64,000 bases of DNA, from the NCBI GenBank assembly GCA_025917655.1, contig CP084615.1, positions 2,046,001 through 2,110,000 on the forward strand, in the 5' to 3' direction. Made by a program: the position numbers and the translations under genes. Of the stretch, positions 54,422-64,000 are shown piece after piece; the stretch's first letter is position 1; each line of letters opens with the position of its first letter. The notes beneath the pieces were generated by a model. That model made no database searches. It was given only the letters and a program-made list of their open reading frames with translations, and was not told where the DNA came from. This DNA is from Chlorella sorokiniana. Its lineage: Eukaryota > Chlorophyta > Trebouxiophyceae > Chlorellales > Chlorellaceae.

Positions 54422-56362
54422 TCAGTTGTCAGGCTTGGGCGGCACAATTGTCTTGGGAACCAGGCGGGGGTAGGTGTAGTGGCACACGTTGCTGGCCTTG
54501 ATGATGCTGGGGAGCTGTTTCCTCCTGATTGCTCCTTGCAGCTGCAGATGGCAGCAGGATACTGGCAGCGGTGGATGAGCCGCACCTCGCCCTTGCAACA
54601 CCCGACATGCGACACCCAACAGATTTCACCAGCATCGCTCACCCTGGCCTTCAGCTTGGAGAAAGGCTTGAAAGCTGCGCGGAGCTTTGCTTTCAGCTTG
54701 ATGAGTTTGGGGACGGGCAGCGGGTATTCCTTCGAAGGCACCAACAGGCGCCTCCCTTTGGGGTTGGGGCAGGTGGTGTCTGCAGCAAACATATGGGAGG
54801 GGAGGGAACAGCTGCGTTCGGGGCTAGGCCGGCGCCAAAGCAGCAGGCCCAGTTTCAGCACATGCAAGCTCTGGAGCGCGGAAGCTCCTGCACCAGGTTT
54901 GCCTGCAGCCACAGCCGAGCGGCACTCACCTGCGCCAAGTGCCACCATTTGCTCGTAGGTATCAGAGCCCATCTTGAAGCTGTCATATGCCAGTTCGTTG
55001 CAGTAGTTGCTGCAGGGTCGGGAGTAGGGCGCGCAACAGGTCACAGCGGCAGTAGCTGCGCAGCTCCCGCATGTGGTGCTTGACATGCATGTCCCTTTGT
55101 GCACTAGCAGGTGGTGTAGGTTGTTGACGCACCTGCCCAACTTCTGGCAACCTGACTGTGTGTCGCTGTCCTTCCAAGTGCCACTCGAGTACATGCTACG
55201 GTAGGTACGAGGGGGAGGATGGGGGTAACCGTCCAGGCGGTTGCACACGGTGGTGACGGGAAATGCAATGTGCGCCGCAAGCTGATCCAGGCCGGTTCTC
55301 CCGCCATGCAACCTCACCGGCAGTAATAATACTTCTCTTCCTCTTTATACACGACGTAGTCTGTGGTCTTGGTGTCCTTCTTTATGACCTGCTTGGGGTC
55401 GAAAACAACGGAGAGCAACGTGTGTGGTTGCCTTGCCTTGGGCATGCCTCAAGCTGTGCCGCAGCAGCTCGCGGCACTGCAGTGCTGGCAGCGCTGTCAG
55501 CACTGCTGGCAACCACTTCGATTGGCATCAACTCACCGCATACTGGCAGTTCGGTGCCATGCAACACCTGCAAAGCCGAGGCACACAAGGAATGGGTGTC
55601 GCCAGGCCAACAGCCGGTGGCTTCTCTCTTTCTTGCCAGCTGAGCGGGCACGCCTCCATGTGCGCCCCTGGCCAGCACCCCTGGCCCCCGTCCCACCCCA
55701 CACACGTTGCAAGGCTGCATCCCTTCACATGCACAGAAGCATCCCCTGCAAAGTGTAGCCCCCCTCCCCACCGCAGACTCACAGCGCCTGGCACCACTTC
55801 ATGCACTCCGTGCCGCCATCGCAGCCCTCGCCGCCGCCGCCCGAGTCGATGCCGACGATTTGGGCGGAGCCCTTGCCTCCCAAGAGGATGTTGTCCACAG
55901 CATCCAGTTCCAAGGCCACGGCCTGGCAACTTGATAGAGGGGAGGACGGGCCCTCGATTCTCTTGTCCCTGTTGCTCCATTCTGTGGGAGTACGGGGGGG
56001 GGGGCGGTAGGAGGGTTATGAGGGGCCACTCTGAAAAGGATGCCAACATGGCCACCATGAAGCAGCACAGCAACGGTTTTGTCAGCAACGCTTTCAGGCC
56101 CTGCCCTACCAGAGCTGTAGGCGCAGGAGGCGTCGAAGCCTGCCTGGGCAGGGCACAGGTGGCCGAGGACCAGGATGCACAGGAGGTGCGCCGCCGCCAG
56201 GCGGGCAAGAGGTGTGGCACCTGCAACGGGAACGGACGGGCGTGTCTGCAAGCCGCGGCGCGCAAGAGCTCTCACACACGTGTTGCTATGTTGCCGCCTG
56301 CAAGGCGTGTTGCTTGGGAGGACGCTCTGTCGGTGTTGCCATGCCGAGAGCTCACCTTGCAT
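54422..56362 (-). CDS. Secreted Cys-rich protein, unknown family
   Basis: Minus-strand exons chain into a protein I do not recognise. The first exon holds a strong hydrophobic segment, ARLAAAHLLCILVLGHLCPA, with QAGFDASCAYSSG, consistent with a signal peptide; the ATG is uncertain (56362 would add about 50 residues). Then LELDAVDNILLGGKGSAQIV and GIDSGGGGEGCDGGTECMKW, and an exon with FDPKQVIKKDTKTTDYVVYK and EEEKYYYCR. The next exon is Cys-rich: TVCNRLDGYPHPPPRTYRSM, GCQKLGRCVNNLHHLL, CMSSTTCGSCAATAAVTCCA and CSNYCNELAYDSFKMGSDTY. The last encodes PNPKGRRLLVPSKEYPLPVP, ICWVSHVGCCKGEVRLIHRC and ASNVCHYTYPRLVPKTIVPP, stop at 54422-54424. About 18 Cys, many in pairs, imply a disulfide-rich extracellular protein. 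One frame slip near 54530. Confidence 0.58.
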
Positions 56363-56723
56363 GGCAGGGCAGGCAAGAAACTGGGACGGGTGTCGATTAT
56401 AACGGTGTCGTGAACTGGCTTACATATATGTGGGACGGGACCGGAGCCGCTGCCATGGGAACGGCATCCATGACTGGGTGACCGGAGGGACAGTCCTTTC
56501 ACGCGCATCATGGGGCTCTACGAACCACTTTGTGCAGCGTGATTTTGTGAGCAACCAGTCGCAGTGGCTGCGGAGCTTCACGCTTACCTGCTGACACACG
56601 GAGGGTTCAGCCACAACAGGCCGCGTCTCTCTAAGGTGTCGAAGCGGCCCGCGGAGCGCACTTTCAGCTCACACTCGTCCCTCACAGTCCTGGCGCTCGC
56701 TAAGGGCGACAAGAGGCCCAGCC
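56363..56723. promoter_or_regulatory. Divergent intergenic region
   Basis: About 360 bp between the start of the Cys-rich gene and the ATG at 56724. Expected to hold both promoters. No specific motif identified. Confidence 0.4.
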
Positions 56724-59547
56724 ATGGCGGGCTGGCAGCGACAAGTAAAGGAAGAAGACCTGGAACTGCCGCCTGACCCAGAGCTGCGCGCTTTTGAGCA
56801 TGAGCTGCAGCTTCTGGAGGCCTCCTACACCTTTGGTTGGGATGCCGCGACGCACCCTCCCGACGTGGCAGCGGTGCCCGTCGGCGGCGAGCCGGCATAC
56901 CTCAACGGCGTTGTGCTGCCCAGCGGCCCCCTGGATGCTCTGGATGCTTTACTAAGCATGGAGCCACTCCCGCCTGGCTTCTGGGAGGCCAAGGTTGCAG
57001 CGCAGGCACAGCAGCCCTCCACCAGCAGCGGGCACAGCGCGGGAAGCGGCCTGGCTGCCCCCAGCACCTGCCCCAGCGGCGGCTCAGGCTCGGGCAACGA
57101 TAGCAGTGGCGGCGTGGCGGCGCTCCCCGCCAGCGCGGCCGCGGCTCATGCCTCGGGGCGCGGCAAGGGCAAGGGTGTGGGCGTCAAGGCTGCGGGTAGG
57201 TACGCGACCCCCGAGGCCCGTGCCCGCAAGCAGGAGCAGCAGCGGCTGTACCGCCAGCGCCTGAAGCAGCGCCAGGCGCAGCAGCAGACGGCGCTGCAGG
57301 CGTCCGAGGCGCAGCTGGAGGCGCTGCGGCGTGAGAGGGAGCGGCTGCTGGAGCACCAGGCGGCCCTGGAGAAGCTGCAGGAGTACAGGGAGCAGGTGGT
57401 GGCGGCGTTCCCCTTTGACATCAGCCAGGCCGCTCCCCCGCCACCTTCTCCCGGGTCGGGGCCCTGCAAGTTGAGGCGGAGGCTGACGCGCGCCAGGAGG
57501 AGGAGGAGGAGGAGGAGGCGGGCGTTGGCGGCACCGTGAGGGTTGCCGAGCTGTGGGATCCCGTGGTGGGCCAGCAGCTGGCGGAGGGCGGGGCGCAGCC
57601 GGTGCAGCGCGTCGCACGCGCCCTGGATGCCGCGGTGCAGGACGCTGAGCGCAGCGGCCAGCGGTTGGAGCTGCTGGCGGCTGCGGAGGAGGAGCCACGC
57701 GGCGTCGACCGCATCGCGAGCCTCGTCTTCAGCGCGGTGCCCAGCCCCTGCTCCGCTGCCTCCTGCTCCCGGGGACAGGCAGCTGAGGTGTGGCGGCGCC
57801 GCCGTGCTCCTCTCCGCCTTTGGGCGTGCCGGTGCAAGGCCGACGTGCGCTCCTCAGGCCCCTCCTCATTCACTGGTGCCGCTCCCCCCACCCCCCCCCC
57901 CACACACACGCAGGAGCCTGCTGCAGTCGATGACGGCGGAGCAGTTTGCGGTGCGGGACCGCGGCTTCCGCCACGTCCTGCAGTCGTTCCTGGATGAGGT
58001 ACGGGGTGGGGGTGGGGGCACTGGGCACGTCGACATGTGTGAAGCGCGGAGCGTCTGCCTGCCACGCATGGTTTGCATGACCTTTGCAGGCTTTTGATGG
58101 TTGCCCATCAACCGTCCGCCCCGGGCCCTGCTTCACCATGCTTGCCCCCTCCACCCGTGTGCAGTGGGAGCTGAGCGGTCCTGCAGGACGGCAGAGGGTG
58201 GAACACCGGCTGGAGATCGTGTGGGCCGTTCGGGTGGGCCCGCCGCTGACGCTCGCTGCGCCCACTGCCTGTGTGCAACTGGTTGCCCGCCTGGCCCCGT
58301 CTGCAGTGCTGCCGCAAGGTGCTGGCGCTGCCGACCGTGCCCCAACAGCTGCCAGCCACGCCTGCCGGCCAGACCAAAGCGCGCTGCCGCCCAAGCTCGC
58401 ATGCTGCGTGTGTTGGCCGTCGCCTTGCAGGGGAAGGCCAGCGCCATGCTGGCCAAGCTGCGCCCGACCTGCTGTGCGAGGTGATGAACAACCACCTGCT
58501 GCCAGACCCGCCAGCGGCGCTGGACGCCCCCAGACTGCTGCCCCGTGCACCACGCGCTTCCGCGGGTCGTGGTGAGGCGGCGGCTGCGCCCTGGCTGCCT
58601 CCCTGCCGGCGCGCCTGGGGGTGGGGGTGGGTGGGGGTTTGGCGTTGCGGGGTGTGCTTGGGGTTTGTCAAAGGTGTCGGTGCGTTGCAGTCTCTCCACC
58701 CCTTTGCCCACGACCGCCGTGGAGGAGAAAGCTTCAATGCCGCTGACTGGCATGCTGCCTGCTGTGCCCGCTGGCAGGAGCTGCTGGGCATCACGCCGCA
58801 CCAGCGCCGCGCCATCCTGGCAGCCTGGCAGGTGTACAAGCAGCGTGTGGCGGCAGCGCGGCAGATGAGCCGCAGCTGCATCGACGGCATTCAGCAGGTC
58901 GGCGTGCGGCAGGCGGCTGGCAGGGGGCCGTGCTGCCGGAGACGCTCTCCGCCATCATGCAGGTGGGTGTGCCTGTGTGAGCTTGCTTGGACTGTGATGG
59001 AGGCGGGAGCAGCGCAGTGCTGTGGCCGCGTGCGGGGCACACGGTGCGCGGTGAGCATGCCCGCTGCGTCGAGTGATGTTGCAGGGTCCACGGATGCGCT
59101 GCCCGCTGCCCCGCCCCTCCCTGCAGGACTACGTTGCTTCTTTTGAGGCGGCCGCGGGGCTGGCGTCGCTGCCGCAGCAGGAGGCGGTGGCCTGGATGCA
59201 GCTGAGCCTGTCTGCATACCAGGTGTGTGCTGAGCGGAGGCCCGGCCCGATCGCAAGGCTGTTTGTTGATTGTGTGCTGATGCTCTGCAGTTGCTTGCAC
59301 GTGTCTGGCCTGTCGGCCCGCTTGACCGGCTCCCCTCATTGCCCGCCCGTTTCCGCCCGCCGCCCCACAGGTGCTGACGCCGCTGCAGCGCAGCCGCCTC
59401 GTGCTGGGCTGCTCGCCCTACATGCCCGACAGCACCCAGATCTGCCGGCTCTTGGAGTGGCAGGAGGGGCGGGGCCTGCGCAGCCAGCCGGGGTGGGCGG
59501 GCGCTTCAGCCGCCGACCCCGGGCACCTGCTGTCGGCTGTCGGCTGA
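56724..59547 (+). CDS. bZIP-like protein with unknown C-terminal helical domain
   Basis: The first exon (from 56724) encodes an acidic start (KEEDLELPPDPELRAFEHEL), a Ser/Gly-rich linker, and a basic-then-heptad region: ATPEARARKQEQQRLYRQRL, KQRQAQQQTALQASEAQLEA and LRRERERLLEHQAALEKLQE. It looks like a bZIP, but the usual N-x7-R spacing in the basic part is not clear, so DNA binding is unproven. An acidic GAG run follows and the frame slips there into VAELWDPVVGQQLAEGGAQP. Later exons encode LLQSMTAEQFAVRDRGFRHV, LLCEVMNNHLLPDP-like and WHAACCARWQELLGITPHQR. Then come AILAAWQVYKQRVAAARQMS, EAAAGLASLPQQEAVAWMQL and VLTPLQRSRLVLGCSPYMPD. The stop is at 59545-59547. This Trp/Leu-rich helical C-terminus accompanies algal bZIP-like factors in my recollection, but I cannot name it. 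Confidence 0.6.
57495..57518 (+). repeat. (AGG)n run in the bZIP-like gene
   Basis: Eight AGG units. Read in one frame they give poly-Arg, in another poly-Glu (EEEEEEE). The poly-Glu frame connects to the downstream conserved exon, so a length error here is probable. Confidence 0.7.
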
Positions 59548-60104
59548 GCAGTGTGTTACATCTTTGTGCGTTCATGGGTATGTATGCAGCACTTCTTTTG
59601 GGTACCTTTCTGTATTGTATTGAACTGCCTTCGGCCTCCAATATTATCCGTATACGACTTGCTCCTCCCATCCCATCCTCCATACATGGCGCCGCATGTG
59701 CGCCTTGGCAGCTGCGCTGGGCCTTTTGCTGCTCTACCCTGACTGGCTGCTTGGACATTACCATCATGTTTGCATGCGACCCTGGGTCAACCCTGTGTAC
59801 ATTTCCTGTCCAGCCGAATCAAGCAGAATCAAGCCGCACAAGTGGGCCGCCTGGTGCGGGCGGGTGTGGCAGATGGTCTGGTCCCGGTACATTTGCGGCG
59901 AAGCATCATTGCAGACGTCACACCAGTCACCCTTGCCCAGCCCTGTGCGTCGGTTTATTTCAATCCTGACGCTGCAGGGCCCACCCGCTCAAAGCTCTTG
60001 TCAATCGAGGGCTCTTTGCTCTGCTGTTTGCCCTTGCAACATGGAATTGTAATAGTAGCGTTCGATGGTGCATAGTTAGGGTTGGAGGCCCCTGTATCGC
60101 AGCT
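59548..60104 (+). other. Tandem-oriented gap, late TGTAA
   Basis: About 560 bp between the bZIP-like stop and TAF5. T-rich segments at 59560-59660 suggest a 3' UTR. TGTAA at 60048-60052 could end the upstream transcript only about 50 bp before the TAF5 ATG. Nothing else seen. Confidence 0.5.
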
Positions 60105-63100
60105 ATGTCGTCGACCGGTCCTCTCCGCAACACGGACGTCGACCGGCTCGTGCTCGAGTACCTCAGAAAGCGCAAGTGGGTCAAGCGATCGCGGATACAC
60201 CCAGCAAAGCGCCGCTGCATGATACAGCCCTCCCATCCCGCTGCCGCCTGCCTGCCGCTCACGCCAGCACGGCTTGGCTGCCCCCCGTGTATTTCCTCGC
60301 AGCTTCAAGGAGGCGGAGAAGGTTTTGCAGCTTGAGATGAAGGAGGCGGTGCCCGAGCAGGAGGTCCTGGTGCAGAGCTGGCTGGGGCAGGGGCAGGGCG
60401 AGGCCGTCGTGGAGCGCCTGCTCTTTGCCACCGCCGGCGGCGGCGACCCTGCCGAGCTGGCGGCCAGCTTTGAGCGGCTGGCCACCTGGGTGGACAACTC
60501 CCTGGACCTCTACAAGGTGAGCGGCAGCTGGCCGGGCTTGCCGGGCACTGGGCGCTGGGGTGTGTGCGTGTTGTGCTCGGTGTGGTCTGGGGGGTTCGCC
60601 CGCGCGCATGCTGTGGCTCACCACGCATCCTGCTCCATGGATGGCTCTGCCTGCTGCAACAACATTGCCCTGCCCTGTTGCTGCCGCTGCTGCGCCCGAC
60701 ACTCGTGTGCCCGGCCCGGTGCCCCTGCTGCGCAGCCGGAGCTGTCGCGCGTGCTGTTCCCAGCCTTTGCCCACACATACCTGGCCCTCATCGAGTTGGG
60801 CGCCTCCGGCGAGGCGCAGCAGCTGATGGCAGCGCAGCGGTCGCGGTTCCTGGATGCCGCTGCAGGGGGCTCCACTCTGCGGGCACAGGTGGGGGAGGGA
60901 TGGGGGCCGTCCACACGCCTCCGTGCCCCAAAGCCTTACCGCCCGCCGCAGCGCGGAGCTGCATGCCCAGGGCGCTCGTGTCGCCAGACTGCTGGCTTGC
61001 CATCCGTTCCTGGGCCCCGCATTCAATTGGGCCACCGTTGATCCCCTGGCATGCGCCCAGCCTGCCCCGGCACCTTCCGTCTCCGCGGCCCATCCAAGCC
61101 CCTCCCCTGCTGTACCGCCCCGCGAGCGCCCCCTCCCCCTCCCCCTTCCAGGAACTTCGTGACCTGGCAGGCATCACGGCGCCCGAGGGCATCGCGGCGT
61201 CGCGCACGGCGGCCGCGCTGCGCTCCCGCCGCATCGCCATCCGGCTGTGCCGCGCCTCTTACGACCTGCTGGCCCAGCACCTGCAGCAGCCGCGCCAGAT
61301 GGTGGTGCTGGGCATCGTGAACGAGCACCTCGCGTTCGAGGTGGGGGCGGTGCTGTGCCGGGATCTACCTTGTAAGGGGAAGGAGGACAGAGTGCGATGT
61401 GGCCTTTATTTATTTGTTTGTGCGGGGGTCAGGCTTGTGATAGTGCTGGTTAGGGCTATGAAAAGTGAACCTCTGCCAGCGGGGGAGCCGGCGGCGGCGA
61501 CGTGACAGCGCCTGCCACGCCTGCCCTCCAGACAGGGGCTTTGCAGACAGAGGGGTTCCCCCTGTGGTTGCGTCGCCCTGGGCGCTTGGCAGAGGCCCTC
61601 CCTGACAGCTGGCGTTCTGCGCCGGTACTGCCCCGTCCCGCCCCGCCCCGCCTGGGCAGGTGCACGAGGGCCGCCCTGCCACGCTGGCTGAGCTGGCGGG
61701 TGTGGAGGAGGATCTGAGCGCGGGGGCCATGCAGGCCGACGTGGTGGCCACCAACCAGCGCCCGCTGGACCTGCAGCTGCTGGAGGTGGGTTTGGGTCGG
61801 GAGGGGGAACGTGCCGACGCAGCCGGCTGCAGGCTGTCGTTCACAAGGATGCAACTGTATGAGCGGACAACTGCGTGCCAGGCGCCAGGAAACAGGCCGG
61901 TTCGTGCCAGTGCCCGCCAGCGGCAGGGGCCTGGGTGTGCACACGACGATAGCTGGGCGGGCGCCCTCCCCCGCTGCGGCTGCAGGGCGGCGTGGAGGAC
62001 CGGTGGGCGGCGCAGCAGGCTGAGCGCGCGGAGGAGGAGGCCAACCGGCGGGCGCAGGAGGCGGCCGGGACGAAGAAGGAGCGCATCGCGCTGCAGGTGG
62101 GCATGCCCCTCTGTCGCTGCTTCCGCTGCTTCCAACAGGGAGCTTTGCATGCCGTCTGTGTGCCGTTGAAGCCCTTGCATGCGTGGGCACCGTGCCTCGC
62201 CCCTCCCGCGGCCCCGCTGGGGCCCGCTGCGCCGTGCCCAGCGCCTGAGCCCCTGTTGCTGCCGCCCCGCCGCGGCCCGCGCAGCGCGCTGCTGCCGAGG
62301 CCAAGAGCAAGCGCGAGAACATCGGGCTGGACCGCATGGCGCCCAAGTTCCCGCTGCCGCCCATCGGCGACGAGCAAGAGGCGGCGCTGATGGCGGAGCT
62401 GCAGCTGCGCCAGCACGTGTCGGGTGGGGCGGGCAGGGCAGCGCATGCAGCAGCGTTCGTGTGGGGCGAGCCAAGCGCAAGCCAGATGCTCGCAGGGCCG
62501 GTGGGCTGGCATGGGGGCGCAGCCCCTCTCCGCATGCAGGTCTCTCAGCCGCGGCGGCGCCCTCTGATCTCCCGACTTCCTGCCGCCCCCGCCTCCCCCT
62601 GCAGCCTCCACGCTTCCCTCCTGCTGCTTCTTCACCTTCTTCAACACACACCAGTCCCTCAACTGCGTGGCCTTCACGTCTGACGCCGAGATGGTGGCGG
62701 GTGGGCGCCTTCCCTCAGCCGCATGCGCTGCTTCCCTCCAACGCTGTGCCTGACCTGCTTCCCTCCAGCCCAGCCCAGCAGTCAGCGGCGGCGCGCCAGC
62801 CGCCTCCTGCCTTCAGGCGAAACAAGGGGTCGCTCCACGCCTCCACCCCTGTCCCCCCCTTCTCCAGGCGGCTTTGCCGACTCGTCTGTCCGCCTGTACA
62901 ACCTGCACACGCGGGCCAGCGCGGCGCGGGAGGCGGCGGCGGCGTCCGCGGCGGGCGCCCCCCCCGGGCCCTCGCCCGACTGGATCACCTACTTCACGGG
63001 CCACTCGGGTGCGGTGTACGGCCTCGACTTCAGCCCGGACAACCAGCTGCTGTTCAGCGCCTCGGGGACGGCACCGTCAGGTGCGTGTCGGGGGTGCGCT

Positions 63101-64000
63101 GGTTGGGGGCGCGTGTCTGGTGTGCAGGCTGGTGCGGGCCTCCCTGTGCTGCCACCTGATGGGCCGAGCCTCCTGTGCTGATGGGCACAGCGGTTGCCAT
63201 CAGCGCTTGCCACACCGCGGCGGTCGGCGTGCCGCCCGCCTGCCGGGCGCCGCCCTGGTTGACTTTTGGCCGCACACCGCTGCGCCGCGCTGGCTGCCTG
63301 GCGTGAGCAGGCTGTGGAGCATGGAGGTTCGCGCCAACCTGGCGGTGTACAAGGGCCACATGCTGCCGGGTGAGGCGCAGCGGCGGCGCAGCAGGCTGCG
63401 CTGCGGGTCCCGCACCGCGGCTGGGCCTGGCCCTGCCACTCGCTGGCGAGGCCCGCGCCCTCGTTCTCCAGTCGCGTGATGCTGTGCGCAACAGTCTTTC
63501 TGCGCGTAACAGCCACCCCTGGGCCCCTCCCGCAGTGTGGGACGTGGCCGCCTGCCCCTACTTCTCCCCCTACTACTTTGCCTCCTGCGGCGCCGACCGC
63601 ACCGCGCGCCTCTGGAGCACCGACCGCGCGCAGCCGCTGCGCCTGTTTGTGGGTGCGTGGCGGCGGCACGGCGCGCCCCTGCTCCGTCGCCGTCAGCCCA
63701 CGTGTTTGACCCGGCATCTTGCGCAGCACGCGTGCCTTGTGGTTCTGCTCTGCTCTAGCCCCTCCCCGCCCACCCGGCCCACCCCCCGCAGGCCACACCT
63801 CGGACGTGGACGTCGTGCGCTGGCACCCCAACTGCCACTACGTGGCCACCGGCTCTGCAGACCGCACCGTCAGGCTGTGGGACGTGCGCAGCGGCGAGTG
63901 CTGCCGTCTGCTGGTGGGGCACAGAGACAAGGTGGGCGGACGCCTACAAGCAAACTACTGTGGCGGGGATGGGGGCTGGTGTGCTGTGGCCTCTTCATGC
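60105..64000 (+). CDS. TAF5: TFIID subunit TAF5, 3'-partial
   Basis: A scaffold subunit of the general transcription factor TFIID. ATG at 60105. The LisH motif spans the first intron: DVDRLVLEYLRKR then FKEAEKVLQLEMKE. The TAF5 N-terminal domain follows: AASFERLATWVDNSLDLYK, ELSRVLFPAFAHTYLALIEL and MVVLGIVNEHLAFE, plus RPATLAELAGVEEDL and ADVVATNQRPLDLQLLE. Then a charged linker (KRENIGLDRMAPKFPLPPIG). WD40 repeats: SLNCVAFTSDAEMVAGGFAD, DSSVRLYNLHTRAS, FTGHSGAVYGLDFSPDNQLL, LWSMEVRANLAVYKGHMLPV, YYFASCGADRTARLWSTDRA and GHTSDVDVVRWHPNCHYVAT with SADRTVRLWDVRSGECC. The LisH-NTD2-WD40 order is diagnostic. SASGDGTVR needs one base more than the GGGG at 63064-63067 provides. The gene runs off the right edge with at least two blades missing. 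Confidence 0.93.

Noticed and set aside
1-64000. Retroelements, DNA transposons, CRISPR arrays or a viral insertion
   Set aside because: No reverse transcriptase, integrase, transposase or capsid-like protein, no long terminal repeats and no regularly spaced repeats were seen on either strand.

Overview
The window looks like nuclear DNA of a Chlorella-type trebouxiophyte green alga. It is very GC-rich and gene-dense. Almost every gene is cut into short exons by GT-AG introns of roughly 100-250 bp. Several genes are plant-type (a KAPP-like phosphatase, a CASTOR/POLLUX channel, a GBF-type bZIP, plastid CbbY), several products carry plastid-transit-like N-termini, and the chlorophyte polyadenylation signal TGTAA follows at least three genes. 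I saw no rRNA, tRNA, CRISPR array, retroelement or DNA transposon. The species is inferred from these traits, not proven.

Layout: 1-3730 (+) FHA + PP2C phosphatase, 5' end outside the window; 4043-5682 (-) WDR53-like WD40 protein; 6064-8413 (+) METTL2/6-type tRNA methyltransferase with a second, degenerate methyltransferase domain; 8820-18611 (+) three consecutive paralogous single-pass cell-surface proteins; 19196-22256 (+) chromate transporter; 22834-23337 (-) small unknown gene; about 23484-25790 (+) unknown membrane protein; 25824-30733 (+) CASTOR/POLLUX-like ion channel; 31151-33334 (+) RRM protein; 33545-34669 (+) small secreted protein; 34992-38179 (-) Pus3 pseudouridine synthase; 38405-40201 (-) SUN-domain protein; 41258-43208 (+) GBF-like bZIP; 43982-48925 (-) HAD phosphatase fused to NAD-glycerol-3-phosphate dehydrogenase; 49046-49733 (+) Sm protein F; 50518-51080 (-) small plastid membrane protein; 51799-54119 (+) plastid CbbY phosphatase; 54422-56362 (-) secreted Cys-rich protein; 56724-59547 (+) bZIP-like protein; 60105 to the window end (+) TAF5.

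Most of these are ordinary housekeeping genes: tRNA modification, splicing, TFIID, nuclear envelope, glycerol synthesis and plastid sugar-phosphate clean-up. The striking part is the three-gene array at 8.8-18.6 kb. Each product has a signal peptide, a Cys-rich or Asn/Gly-rich head, a Pro-rich stalk, a shared membrane-proximal domain I cannot name, one transmembrane helix split by an intron in the same phase, and a basic Ser/Thr/Pro-rich tail. This plan resembles fungal Wsc/Mid2 cell-wall stress sensors, by analogy only.

A caution for any reader: in at least nine exons the reading frame of a clearly conserved protein changes by one base inside a short homopolymer, usually G or C. The pattern fits uncorrected homopolymer indels in the assembly better than nine dead genes. 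Exon borders are therefore inferred from splice consensus plus protein homology, and given approximately where uncertain.
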